Assembly (NCBI RefSeq): GCF_004402595.1 | Contig: NZ_SOFY01000011.1 | Span: 62,001-126,000 of the forward strand | Length of the DNA stretch: 64,000 bases | Direction of reading: 5' to 3' | Source of the DNA: Cryobacterium shii | GTDB lineage: Bacteria; Actinomycetota; Actinomycetes; Actinomycetales; Microbacteriaceae | Shown: positions 17,192-25,651 of the stretch, in pieces | Numbering within the stretch: the stretch's first letter is position 1 | Layout: every line of letters begins with the position of its first letter | Program-made: the position numbers and the translations under genes | Notes under the pieces: model-generated | Databases searched by the model: none | Told to the model about the DNA's origin: nothing | Seen by the model: only the letters and a program-made list of their open reading frames with translations

Positions 17192-17811
17192 GCTGTCTCA
17201 CCCTGCAGCGCGGCCTTCGCCCGCTCGAGGGCGGTGCTGATGCGGGCGTCGAGGAAACCGTCCGCGAATTCGGTGATCGCGTCGCCGCGAACCAGGCTCG
17301 GGTCCGCCGTGAAACGGACGCCGGCCCGCTCCCGGGTGGCCCGGTCGATCACGTCGAGGTCCTCGGGGTTCATCCGCACCGTGTGGGGGGTGTCGTCGGC
17401 CGCGTGGTCGAGGGCCCGGCCGAGAGCGAACCGGGAGGAATTGCCGGCGTCGCTGAGCTCGTGCCCGAGAATCGCCTCGGCCAGTTCGAGTGCTGTCGCG
17501 ACCAGGGTGGCTTCGGCCTCCCGCAACACGGGTACCGTGCGCTCGTCGAGCGCCGCGGCGGCGGCTCCGAGCAGGACGATGGCGCGGTCGATCTCGGCCT
17601 GCCCTCTCAACACGACGGCGGCGTGTTCGGCGTCGAGCCGGGCCATCCGGGCGTCGACCGCCTGGGCGGCGGCGCGCAGTCCCTCGGCGTAGCCGGCGGC
17701 GTGGCCGCGGGCGCGGGACTGTTCGTCGACCCGGTCACGGTTCACGTCGCGCAGATTCGGGAACGACACCGTCGAGAATCGCGCCTCAGACGACCGCGCC
17801 TCAGACGACAT
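17188..17811 (-). CDS. fliH: Flagellar assembly protein FliH
   Basis: A 207-residue protein with a helical N-terminal part (GYAEGLRAAAQAVDARMARLDAEHAAVVLRGQAEIDRAIVLL) and a C-terminal domain (VRMNPEDLDVIDRA, GVRFTADPSLVRGDAITEFADGFLDARISTALERA) typical of FliH/YscL. It binds and restrains FliI and tethers it to the C-ring. It overlaps fliG by 11 bp. Confidence 0.93.
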   Translation of the reverse strand: MSSEARSSEARFSTVSFPNLRDVNRDRVDEQSRARGHAAGYAEGLRAAAQAVDARMARLDAEHAAVVLRGQAEIDRAIVLLGAAAAALDERTVPVLREAEATLVATALELAEAILGHELSDAGNSSRFALGRALDHAADDTPHTVRMNPEDLDVIDRATRERAGVRFTADPSLVRGDAITEFADGFLDARISTALERAKAALQGETA

Positions 17812-18820
17812 AGTCGTCCTCGTCCGCCCGTTTGACGGTGATGGTCCCCTGGGCCTCGAGGTCGCGGATCGCGCGCACGATCGTGGCGCGGGCCTCCTCG
17901 ACCTGGGACACCCGCACGGGCGCCATGGCCTTGACCTCGTCGTCGAGGATCTCCCGGTTGCGCTCGGAGAGGTTGGTGCGGATGATCTCGACCACCCCGT
18001 CGGTAGAGCCCTTCATCGCAATGGCGAGGATCGCGGCATCGATCCCGCGCAGGACCTGCTGCACGTCGCGGTTCTCCAGTTTGATGATGTCGCCGAAGGT
18101 GAGCATCCGTGAGCGCACCTCTTCGGCGAGCACCGGGTCGCTGGCGTCGAGCGCCTCGAGCAGCGCCCGCTCGGTCGCCACGTCAGAACGGTTGATGATC
18201 TCGACGAGAGGCTCAATACCACCGACGACCTGCACCGCGTCGCGGGTCGTCGAGACGGTCCCGACCCGGGCCTTGAGGGTTTCCGTGACGACTCGGATCC
18301 CTTCGGGCGTAGCCGTGCCCATTCCGGCGATGCACTGCGCGACCTGGGTGCGGATCGGGCTGTCCAGCCCGCCGAGCACCGCAGAGGCGTGCTCGGGTCG
18401 CAGGTGCGCGAGCACCAGTGCGATCGTCTGCGGCAGTTCCCCGTCGAGCAGGGTGAGTACCTGGATCGGTTCGGCCGTGTCGAGAAATTCGAACGCCTTG
18501 CCGGCCATCGAGGACGCCACCTTGCTCATGACGCCGGCGGCCTTATCGGCGCCGAAGGAGGCCTCGAGCAGGCCGACCGCGTAGGCGTGACCGCCGCGTG
18601 AGTTGCGCGTGCCCTTCTGGGTCAGGTCGTGGAATTCCAGGACGGCCGTTTCGGTGACGTCGGGGTCGACCCGGCGCATCTGCACGATCTCGGCGGTGAT
18701 ATCCGCGGCTTCACTCTCGGTGAATTGCTTCATCACCTCCGTCGCGTGCTGGCGCTCCATGCTCATCAGCAGCACGGCGACCTTCTGGGTTCCGGTCAGC
18801 ACCGTGGACGCGTCGATCAT
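17801..18820 (-). CDS. fliG: Flagellar motor switch protein FliG
   Basis: 339 residues, normal FliG length, with LTGTQKVAVLLMSMERQHATEVMKQFTESEAADITAEI at the N-terminus and the C-terminal torque helix (LSERNREILDDEVKAMAPVRVSQVEEARATIVRAIRDLEAQGTI). FliG is the rotor protein that contacts MotA and joins the MS ring to FliM. It overlaps fliF by 4 bp. Confidence 0.97.
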   Translation of the reverse strand: MIDASTVLTGTQKVAVLLMSMERQHATEVMKQFTESEAADITAEIVQMRRVDPDVTETAVLEFHDLTQKGTRNSRGGHAYAVGLLEASFGADKAAGVMSKVASSMAGKAFEFLDTAEPIQVLTLLDGELPQTIALVLAHLRPEHASAVLGGLDSPIRTQVAQCIAGMGTATPEGIRVVTETLKARVGTVSTTRDAVQVVGGIEPLVEIINRSDVATERALLEALDASDPVLAEEVRSRMLTFGDIIKLENRDVQQVLRGIDAAILAIAMKGSTDGVVEIIRTNLSERNREILDDEVKAMAPVRVSQVEEARATIVRAIRDLEAQGTITVKRADEDDYVV

Positions 18821-20424
18821 ACGGGCTGCCGATCATCCATCAGGCTGCGCAGGTATTCGGCCGTCTTTCCCGGGTCGCGCTGGGCAAGGGCGTCGATCTC
18901 CACGCGCATGCGATCGGCGTCGGGAAGGCCGGCGAACGCGACCGTGGGAGTCGGGTCGATGTAGAGCGGAGTGGCTGCCGCCGGCATCGGAAACGGGACC
19001 ACCGGGGCGGTCAGGACAGGCCGTGCCTCGATCATCTCGTCAAGCTCGATGGCTTCCCGGCTCTGGCGGCGTGAGCGGCGCGCATACAGCAAGAGGCCGA
19101 GCATGAACGTGAGCACGGTGCCCACGGTGATGATGGCGACCCGCAGGATGCCGGCAAACCGGTCGGCCGCGGCAGAGGCGTCCGCGGCGGCGAGGGCTGT
19201 CGCTGCGTCGGCGGCCCCGGCACCGTTGAAGCTGACAACCTGCACCGTGACCGCGTCCCCGCGTTTCGTGTCGATGCCGGCGGCGGAGGAGACCAGGGAG
19301 GTGACGTCGGAAATGTTGAGCTTGGCGGCGGCATCCTTATTGAGGGCCACGGACACGGTCTGCCGGTTCATGGACCCGGCCGGGATCGTCCGGGTCTCGG
19401 TGACCTTGTTCACGGCATTGTTCTTGGTGGTGTCGGAGGAGGTGAACGTGCCGTCCTTGCCGGCGCCGGCGGGCACCGCGATGTTGTCGGGGCCGAGGAC
19501 GCCCGCGGCCGAACCGGCGGCGCCGCCCGTTCCGCTGTACGTCTCGGTTTTTACGGCTTCGTTGAGCGAGGGGGCGTTCGTGGGCGTGGTGAACGATTCC
19601 TCGACCCGCTGGGCGGACTGGGCGCTCATGTCGGCGGCGACAACGACGGTGGCGTTGCCGGGGCCGACGACACGGTCGAGCATCGCCTGTACGGCACCGC
19701 GGACGCGCTGTTCGTAATCGCTCGCCTGCTGGTCGGCGCCGCCGGTGGTGCCGGTGCCGACCGCGGAGAGCACGATGCCCTTCGCGTCGATCACGGCGAC
19801 ATCGGCGGGCTTCATTCCCTCAATCGATGCGCTGGTGAGATGGACGATGGCCTGAACCTGGTCGGAGCTGAGGTTCACGCCATTCTCGGTTGCCACGAAG
19901 ACGGATGCCGTCGGGTCGCTTTTCTCCGAGACGAAGACGCTGTCCTTGGGGATGGCCAGCCGCACGGACGCGGTCTTGACGCCCTTCATGGCGCCGATCG
20001 TGTTGGCCAGTTCTCCTTCGATCGCCCTCTTGTACGTGACCGACTGCTGAAACTCGGAGGACGTGACGCCCATCTTGTCGAGGAGGGCGTAGCCGCCCGT
20101 GCTCGAGGTGGGCAGACCTGCCGCGGCGGCCTTGAGGCGTTCGTCGTAGACGCTCGCCTCGGGAACGAGGATCGTGGCCCCGCCGTCGCTCAGTTGGTAG
20201 TCGATGCTGTCGGTGCGCAATTGGTCGACGATCGAACTCGCGTCGGCGCCGCTCAGCCCCGAGAAAAGGGGTGTGTAGGCCGGCTTCGACGCCCACATCG
20301 TGAGCGCCGAGATGCCGAGAACGAGAACAGCGATGCCGATGATGGCGACCGTGCGCTGGGCGACGCTGAAGCTCTGGATGCCGCGGCCCAGGCTCTGCAG
20401 GGCATTGGTGACTGGGCGGGGCAT
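18817..20424 (-). CDS. fliF: Flagellar MS-ring protein FliF
   Basis: 535 residues with two membrane helices, one near residues 25-45 and one near 435-455, flanking a periplasmic-type ring domain (YTPLFSGLSGADASSIVDQLRTDSIDYQLSDGGATILVPEASVYDERLKAAAAGLP). The cytoplasmic C-terminus binds FliG. FliF forms the MS ring, the base on which the motor is built. It shares one base with fliE. Confidence 0.97.
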   Translation of the reverse strand: MPRPVTNALQSLGRGIQSFSVAQRTVAIIGIAVLVLGISALTMWASKPAYTPLFSGLSGADASSIVDQLRTDSIDYQLSDGGATILVPEASVYDERLKAAAAGLPTSSTGGYALLDKMGVTSSEFQQSVTYKRAIEGELANTIGAMKGVKTASVRLAIPKDSVFVSEKSDPTASVFVATENGVNLSSDQVQAIVHLTSASIEGMKPADVAVIDAKGIVLSAVGTGTTGGADQQASDYEQRVRGAVQAMLDRVVGPGNATVVVAADMSAQSAQRVEESFTTPTNAPSLNEAVKTETYSGTGGAAGSAAGVLGPDNIAVPAGAGKDGTFTSSDTTKNNAVNKVTETRTIPAGSMNRQTVSVALNKDAAAKLNISDVTSLVSSAAGIDTKRGDAVTVQVVSFNGAGAADAATALAAADASAAADRFAGILRVAIITVGTVLTFMLGLLLYARRSRRQSREAIELDEMIEARPVLTAPVVPFPMPAAATPLYIDPTPTVAFAGLPDADRMRVEIDALAQRDPGKTAEYLRSLMDDRQPV

Positions 20425-20738
20425 CAGGCCTGCATCCTCATGATCTCGTTGAACGCGTCAATGCCCTTGTTGCGCACGGCAGCCACGAGCTCGAGCGTGA
20501 CCTGGGCGCGGGTGGCAGCGATGGTGGCGGAGTGGATGTCGTTCAGGTTGCCGGTGACCGCCTGCACCGCGAGGGTGTTAGAGGTGGACTGCAGGGCCTG
20601 GAGGTTGTCGACCGCCCCGGCGAGTGCGGTGCCGAAGCCGGAGCCGTCCGTCGCCTGCGTGTTCCCTGTGTTCTGAATGCCGGACAGGTAGCCGGTGCCG
20701 GCCACGGCCTGCACGGAGGGGATCGATCCGATGGTCAT
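20424..20738 (-). CDS. fliE: Flagellar hook-basal body protein FliE
   Basis: A 104-residue protein with the C-terminal FliE signature (GNLNDIHSATIAATRAQVTLELVAAVRNKGIDAFNEIMRMQA). FliE links the MS ring to the rod. I set the start at ATG 20738, which overlaps the flgC stop by one base (TGATG). A longer ORF upstream is an out-of-frame shadow of flgC. Confidence 0.95.
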   Translation of the reverse strand: MTIGSIPSVQAVAGTGYLSGIQNTGNTQATDGSGFGTALAGAVDNLQALQSTSNTLAVQAVTGNLNDIHSATIAATRAQVTLELVAAVRNKGIDAFNEIMRMQA

Positions 20739-21130
20739 CAGCCGCGTCCGATCTGCAGTGCTGCTTCGTAGGTGGTCTTGGCGCGGTCGACGACGGCCGC
20801 GTTGGCCTGGTAGCCGCGCTGGGCCATGATCAGCTCGCCCATCTGCTCGCCGAGGTCGATGTCGGGGTGGCGCACGTAACCGGTCGCATCCGCGAGCGGG
20901 TTGCTGGGCTCGTAGGTGAGGATGCCGGTCTCGGAACCGAGAGCCGTGCCGGAGACGTAGGCACCGGTCGTGCCCTGCCCCTCCTGGGCGACGATGTAGC
21001 GGGCCTGGAAGGCCTTGCCGCTGGTGGGGGTGACGGTGTTGATGTTGGCGATGTTGTCGGCGACCGCGTCGAGCCATTTGCGGTGCAGGGTGAGGCCGGT
21101 ACCGGCGATGCCGATCGCGTCGATGCTCAT
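20738..21130 (-). CDS. flgC: Flagellar rod protein FlgC
   Basis: 130 residues. The N-terminus (AIGIAGTGLTLHRKWLDAVADNIANINTVTP) and C-terminus (LGEQMGELIMAQRGYQANAAVVDRAKTTYEAALQIGRG) carry the paired axial-protein motifs of FlgC, a proximal rod component. It follows flgB after 13 bp. Confidence 0.96.
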   Translation of the reverse strand: MSIDAIGIAGTGLTLHRKWLDAVADNIANINTVTPTSGKAFQARYIVAQEGQGTTGAYVSGTALGSETGILTYEPSNPLADATGYVRHPDIDLGEQMGELIMAQRGYQANAAVVDRAKTTYEAALQIGRG

Positions 21131-21143
21131 TACTGGCCGCCCC

Positions 21144-21515
21144 TCAGTTGGTGCGCATCGCGGAGCGGATGGCCGTGAACGGTCCGTTGACGGCCTGAGC
21201 CGCGAACTGGTAGCGCAGCACGGTCTCGGTGTTGGAGAGGGTCTCGGTGTCGAGGTTCACGTTGTTGCCGTCGAGCCGGGTGGGCTCGAGGGAGCTGGCC
21301 GTGGTGGCGGCGGTGTGGCCGTCGCCGGCCGCGACCGACTTCGCCAGGGCGCTCTCGAAGGCGACGCGCTTGGCGTGGTAGCCCGGGGTGTTGACGTTGG
21401 CGATGTTATTCGCGATGGTGCGCTGACGGAGGGCCAGCCCGTCCAGTGCGCTGGTCAACGCGGTGGCGGTCACGGATTCAAGCACGGTTACCCGATTCGT
21501 CGTCAGTGAAGACAT
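21144..21515 (-). CDS. flgB: Flagellar rod protein FlgB
   Basis: 123 residues, with ALDGLALRQRTIANNIANVNTPGYHAKRVAFESAL, the FlgB rod signature, and a shortened C-terminal half. It is the first gene of the long basal-body operon. A sigma-28-like promoter (21564-21591) lies 49 bp upstream, so the operon probably begins here and not at fliA. Confidence 0.95.
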   Translation of the reverse strand: MSSLTTNRVTVLESVTATALTSALDGLALRQRTIANNIANVNTPGYHAKRVAFESALAKSVAAGDGHTAATTASSLEPTRLDGNNVNLDTETLSNTETVLRYQFAAQAVNGPFTAIRSAMRTN

Positions 21516-21563
21516 GACGGCCGATCCGTGGCCTGTGGGTGAGCTATCCCTGCTCGTGCCTAG

Positions 21564-21591
21564 CTATCGGCCGGCGACGAGCACTCGTAAG
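21564..21591 (-). promoter_or_regulatory. Sigma-28 (FliA)-type promoter for flgB
   Basis: On the minus strand CTTA (21588-21591) is followed after 16 bp by GCCGATAG (21564-21571), about 49 bp before the flgB start. The same spacing and -10 octamer occur before fliC and flgN. GCCGATAA is the known FliA/SigD -10 core. Confidence 0.8.
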
Positions 21592-21668
21592 CAGGAATCT
21601 GAACTCGACTCGTAAGGGGGGGGGTCTCGCCGTCGCCTTCGCCAACGTGCGGGCTCGAATCGGCGGGA

Positions 21669-23144
21669 CTATTTCGCTTTGGCCGTGGCCCGGTGTTGCT
21701 GGGCGGGGACCCAGACTCGTGCTGAGTCGTAGCAGACCGGTGCCATGACCTCGGGTTTGCCACGGACCATGCGGATGAGCCACCCGGAGGTCTCGATGCT
21801 GTGGTGGTGCAGCCAGCACAAGAGAACTCCGTTGTCGATATTCGTCGGGCCGTGCTGTAGCCACGGGATCACATGGTGTACCTCGGCCCAGGCCGCGCTG
21901 ACCGGGCAGCCCGGGATGATGCAGCCGCCGTCACGGGCGGCGATCGCCCGGCGTTGGGCCCGGTTGAAGAATCGTTGCCTGACGCCCAGGTGGAGGACCT
22001 CGCCATGCTCACCGAACGCGATCTTGCGGTACCCGCCCGCGCAGATCAGCCGGTTCACGGTGCGCATCGAGATCGGGGCCTCGACCCCGTCGATCCAACC
22101 GACGCCGTGCCCGTCGGCGAGGTCGACGGCGTTCACGTGCACCATCACGGTCGGGGCCGCGCCGCCCATGGACGGGGTGCCCGGGTCGCGGGACGCTGCC
22201 TCGAAGATGCCGCGGAGGATGTCTGCGCGCTTCTCGCCGCCGTTGCGGTCGTCGCCGAGAGCGGCGGCCTCTGCCCCGGGGATGAACGCCCCCGAGTCCA
22301 TCCGTGCCTGCTCCTCCTCCGTGGGGAACGCCGGAGCGGCGTGCGCGGACAGGTACGTGTCGAAAATGCCGTTCATGATGCCGCGCAGCTCCGCCGTGAC
22401 CGCGCCCCGCAAGGGGTAAAGGCCGTCCCGGAGGACGCCGAAACCGACGGTGCTGCGCGGTTCGGCGACGTCTTCGTTCGGGGCTGTGCCGTCGGGGTCC
22501 AGCCGCGCCTGCCACTGCACGGCCATGCCCCGGATCAGGTCTGCGGAGAACGCGAACCCCTCCCCGGGCAACCCCTGGGTCTCTTCGGTGATCGCGCCGG
22601 TCGCCGCTGCAACCAGAGCCCGTTCGGCGGTGAGGACGTCGTCGGGCGCGACGCTCGGGCTGACCTTGTCGAGGGTCGTGACGATGGCCTCCGCCGCGTC
22701 GACGCCGAGGTCGCCGCGGGTCAGTCCCCCGGCGACCGCCGGATAGTAGGGCGGTAGCATGCCGGCGCCGGCCCGGCGTTGGCTGACGTTTCGGCCGAGG
22801 CGAACCCGGCGGTTCGTTTCCCGGGCCGACACCCGGGTCAGTCGGGTTATCAGGTCGACGTCGTTGCGCGCCCCCTGCTTCCAGGCGAGGGAGTCGTGGC
22901 CGAGGATGTTCCGCGAGCGGTCCGCGACATCCGTCGCCGTCGACACCCGCGCCGCGTCAACCCGGCGACCGAGCTGCTCGACTTCGGCGAGGACAGCCAG
23001 GGCGTCCGTGTCGCCCAGCAGAGAGAAGGAGATCGAATCCAGCGCGGCGGCCACGGCCAAGCGAGCCTGCCGTACAAGCTGCGCGGGCGAATCTGCCGCC
23101 TCGGCCGAGGCGACTGGTGACTGCGGTGCGGATGCTCCTGCCAT
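21669..23144 (-). CDS. DUF222 / HNH endonuclease domain protein
   Basis: 491 residues. The N-terminal 330 residues are the DUF222 (13E12-type) domain common in high copy number in Microbacteriaceae and mycobacteria. The C-terminal part is an HNH nuclease (GGCIIPGCPVSAAWAEVHHVIPWLQHGPTNIDNGVLLCWLHHHSIETSG) with paired Cys ligands. Its cellular role is unknown, and the family is often linked to mobile repeats. It lies between fliT-like and flgB, where no flagellar function is expected. There is no ribosome binding site. TAAAAT ends about 7 bp before the ATG in an AT-rich leader, which suggests a leaderless transcript with its own promoter. A run of nine G lies 3' of it at 21616-21624. Confidence 0.88.
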   Translation of the reverse strand: MAGASAPQSPVASAEAADSPAQLVRQARLAVAAALDSISFSLLGDTDALAVLAEVEQLGRRVDAARVSTATDVADRSRNILGHDSLAWKQGARNDVDLITRLTRVSARETNRRVRLGRNVSQRRAGAGMLPPYYPAVAGGLTRGDLGVDAAEAIVTTLDKVSPSVAPDDVLTAERALVAAATGAITEETQGLPGEGFAFSADLIRGMAVQWQARLDPDGTAPNEDVAEPRSTVGFGVLRDGLYPLRGAVTAELRGIMNGIFDTYLSAHAAPAFPTEEEQARMDSGAFIPGAEAAALGDDRNGGEKRADILRGIFEAASRDPGTPSMGGAAPTVMVHVNAVDLADGHGVGWIDGVEAPISMRTVNRLICAGGYRKIAFGEHGEVLHLGVRQRFFNRAQRRAIAARDGGCIIPGCPVSAAWAEVHHVIPWLQHGPTNIDNGVLLCWLHHHSIETSGWLIRMVRGKPEVMAPVCYDSARVWVPAQQHRATAKAK

Positions 23145-23240
23145 GCGACGATTTTAGCAAAATATGAACGCATTATCGAGAGTTATTCACATATTTGTGC
23201 CTGATTCTAGAAAGTAGTGACGAATGATGCCGATGTTACT
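23145..23240 (-). promoter_or_regulatory. AT-rich promoter region of the DUF222/HNH gene
   Basis: This is one of the few AT-rich stretches in the window. On the minus strand it contains TAAAAT at a leaderless -10 position just before the ATG at 23144. Base composition differs from both neighbouring flagellar genes, which fits an inserted gene carrying its own promoter. The rest of the gap to 23362 shows nothing I recognise. Confidence 0.5.
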
Positions 23241-23362
23241 GATGGGACCGACTCCATCGGGGTCGCCGGTCGTCTGCCCTGCTCGCGCATTGCACTGACA
23301 CTCGCCCATCCGCGCCGAATCCGCCGTCGACCTCGCCGAGCCGTGAGCAACTGGGCGGATGC

Positions 23363-23650
23363 CTAGCCGGCGACGTCGAGGTAGACGGACTGGTCGGTAC
23401 GCTGGGCCGAGAGGATCGTGCGGACGGCGGCGAGGTGCATGCCGGCCGAACGGCGGGCATCCTCGATCTCGCGGATGAGTTCGAGCTGGCCGGCGATGAG
23501 ACGCCTCGCGCGTTTCTCGAGGTCGGCCGGCAGCTGGCCGAGGTGTTCGGGGGCGCGCCACTGCACCCCGGTGGAGAGGCGCTCCCCCTCCACGGCGAGC
23601 ACGGCGTCACGTGCCCCGGAGCCCAGGCTCGTTTCGAGCTGGTCGAGCAC
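23363..23650 (-). CDS. Small flagellar protein, FliT-like
   Basis: A protein of about 95 residues, mostly alpha-helical and charged (VLDQLETSLGSGARDAVLAVEGERLSTGVQWRAPEHLGQLPADLEKRARRLIAGQLELIREIEDARRSAGMHLAAVRTI). Small helical proteins in this slot after fliS are usually FliT-like chaperones for FliD. Similarity is too weak to be certain, so the call rests on position and size. I chose GTG 23650, with GAGGA about 10 bp before it. A TTG at 23689 overlapping the fliS stop would add 13 residues. Confidence 0.6.
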   Translation of the reverse strand: MLDQLETSLGSGARDAVLAVEGERLSTGVQWRAPEHLGQLPADLEKRARRLIAGQLELIREIEDARRSAGMHLAAVRTILSAQRTDQSVYLDVAG

Positions 23651-23681
23651 GTGCAGCCATTCCTCGCGGGCTCCCGCCGGC

Positions 23682-24128
23682 CTAGGCAATGCCGTACTCC
23701 CCGCCGAATTGTGCCGACGTGGTCTGCGCGGGAAGCTGGTCGGCGGCTTCATGCCAGGTCTGGCGCAGCGGATCGAGCAGGGCGATGCTCTCCCTTGTAC
23801 GGTCGACATCCCGATGGATGTTGGCGCTCATCAGCGCGTTCGACACGTAGGTGTAGATCGCGAAGAGTCCTTCGCCGCCCTCCCACGCGTCCACCTTGAG
23901 CGACGACATCAGCTCGGAGACGATCGCCTGGGCGTGCTGCAGGTTGTCGGATGCGATCTGCCAGTTCTCGACCACCTGCGCGGCCTCAGCGCGGTTCAGG
24001 TCGAGCAGCAGGCGGTCGTACAGCATCGTCAGCAGGCGCACCGGGGTGGCCGAGAGGATCGCGTCGCGGTTGAATTGTGCGCGTCGGGCTGCCGCCCCGC
24101 CCATCATGCTCATAACAGCCATCATCAT
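23682..24128 (-). CDS. fliS: Flagellin export chaperone FliS
   Basis: 148 residues with ARRAQFNRDAILSATPVRLLTMLYDRLLLDLNRAEAA and LFAIYTYVSNALMSANIHRDVDRTRESIALLDPLRQTWHEA, the helical bundle of FliS. It binds the C-terminus of flagellin to prevent early polymerisation. The start region has three successive ATG codons (24128, 24125, 24122); 24128 overlaps the fliD stop as ATGA. Confidence 0.94.
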   Translation of the reverse strand: MMMAVMSMMGGAAARRAQFNRDAILSATPVRLLTMLYDRLLLDLNRAEAAQVVENWQIASDNLQHAQAIVSELMSSLKVDAWEGGEGLFAIYTYVSNALMSANIHRDVDRTRESIALLDPLRQTWHEAADQLPAQTTSAQFGGEYGIA

Positions 24129-25498
24129 CCTGTGGTCGAGGTCGTGGTCGGGAGTTGCGCGGTCAGCCAGGTCGATTGCGCCTTCAGCTTGCTGAGCTGG
24201 GTCTCCAGCGCGGTGTAGGTGCTCTGCAGGGTCGCCCGGCGGGTGGCCAGGCTGATGTCCCAGGCATCGATCCGGTTGCCGAGGTCTTTGACCGTGGACT
24301 GCTGGCCGGTGATCTGGGACGTGATCTGCCCGGTGTACTTGTCGGATGCCGCGGTGGCCACGGCGGCGACCCGGGCGGCGATCTCCTGCACGGCAGCTTT
24401 GACGGTGGTCGGGTCCTTGGCCAGTACGGTGGCGAACTTGGCCGCGTCGAACTCCATCGTGCCGGACTTCGTAATGCTGATGCCGTACTCGGACGGGGAG
24501 TGCCCGTTGACCGGAGCCGACGCGGCCGTGAGGATCTTCTGGTTGACGTCCCGCACACTGCTCTTGCCGGTGAAGACGCCGGGCGACATCACAGCGGCAC
24601 CCGCGGCGTTGGTGCTGTTGACGACCACGGACTTCGTCGAGATCAGGGCGAAGATGCCGTTGACGGAACTGACCAGCCCCGAAGCCAGGGAGCCGATTTG
24701 GGCGTCGTCGCGGGCGACCTTGATCGTCACCGGGTCGACCGAGATGGCGGATACGGTCACCGCAACGCCGGGGAGCAGGTTGGAGAACGTGTTGGTCGCT
24801 GAGGTGATGGTCTGCGCGGCGCCGGTGCCGGCCCAGAGGGTGACGCTCGCATCCTTGGCTGTGCGAATGACCGCGGAACCGGGGGCGGCGAGAAGATCGT
24901 TGGCCGGGGCCACATCGGCTTTGGCTCCCTGGTGCACCTCGAAGGATTTTGCGGCACCGGTGGCCGTCCCGGTGAACTGCAGGCGGTACTGCGGGGCCCC
25001 GAGAGCATCAACACCGGATGCGACCCTGGTCGCTGTCACCCCGGTGTTGGCAGCGTTGATGGCGGTGACGACGTCGTCAAGCGAGGTCGACGCTGCGGTG
25101 ATTTCGGTGCTCACCCCGCCCGACACGATTGTGAGCACGGGCGGCGTGGCAGGCCAGACGGTCAGGGCGGCGGAGACTTCGACCTGGCTGGAGGCGAGGG
25201 CGCCGACGACGACGTCGAGTTGGCCGGCGCTGGCTCCGGCCGAGACGGATGTCGTGATGGTCGGCGAGCTACTGGTCGAGGAGTAGAGGTCGAGGGCGGC
25301 GGGCTTCGCGGCGTTCGCGGCGAGGGTTCCGAGGGCCGCTACCTGGCTGTTGAGTCCCTGGAGCGCTGAGATGAAGGTCTGGGAGGTGGCGACCTTTGCC
25401 TTCAGCAGCGCCTGCGGTGCGGCTTCGACCTTCATCAGGGAGTTGATGAGAGAGGTAGTGTCGAGCCCACTGACGAGGCCGTCAATTGCGTTCGTCAT
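24125..25498 (-). CDS. fliD: Flagellar filament cap protein FliD
   Basis: 457 residues starting MTNAIDGLVSGLDTTSLINSLMKVEAAPQALLKAKVATSQ, the FliD N-terminal signature, with the conserved C-terminal coiled coil (QQSTVKDLGNRIDAWDISLATRRATLQSTYTALETQLSKLKAQSTWLTAQL). It caps the filament and guides flagellin folding. A GGAG lies 6-9 bp before the ATG. No GCCGATA-type promoter is visible in front of it, so it probably depends on readthrough past the hairpin after fliC. Confidence 0.96.
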   Translation of the reverse strand: MTNAIDGLVSGLDTTSLINSLMKVEAAPQALLKAKVATSQTFISALQGLNSQVAALGTLAANAAKPAALDLYSSTSSSPTITTSVSAGASAGQLDVVVGALASSQVEVSAALTVWPATPPVLTIVSGGVSTEITAASTSLDDVVTAINAANTGVTATRVASGVDALGAPQYRLQFTGTATGAAKSFEVHQGAKADVAPANDLLAAPGSAVIRTAKDASVTLWAGTGAAQTITSATNTFSNLLPGVAVTVSAISVDPVTIKVARDDAQIGSLASGLVSSVNGIFALISTKSVVVNSTNAAGAAVMSPGVFTGKSSVRDVNQKILTAASAPVNGHSPSEYGISITKSGTMEFDAAKFATVLAKDPTTVKAAVQEIAARVAAVATAASDKYTGQITSQITGQQSTVKDLGNRIDAWDISLATRRATLQSTYTALETQLSKLKAQSTWLTAQLPTTTSTTG

Positions 25499-25552
25499 CG
25501 CATCTCCGTTCCGGCTGTGATCGTGACGATTATTGAGCGAGTGAAACAGTGA

Positions 25553-25610
25553 ATGGCTGGTGGCGGCCGAGGGATGAGGTCCAGTTCATCTCTCGGTCAC
25601 CACCAGCCAT
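25553..25610 (-). terminator. Long hairpin after fliC
   Basis: ATGGCTGGTGG at 25553-25563 pairs with CCACCAGCCAT at 25600-25610, and the stem continues inward through CCGAG and ATGA with a few mismatches. It follows the fliC stop by about 40 bp. Such a stem would protect the abundant flagellin mRNA 3' end and reduce readthrough into fliD. Confidence 0.8.
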
Positions 25611-25651
25611 AGTTCACCGTGCGGTTTCCCGAAAGGTTCTGCTACTCCGGG

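Noticed and set aside
25553-25610. Hairpin after fliC as a further copy of the 85-bp element
   Set aside because: The arm sequence differs completely from AACSAATTCGACGGAG. It is an ordinary terminator stem.
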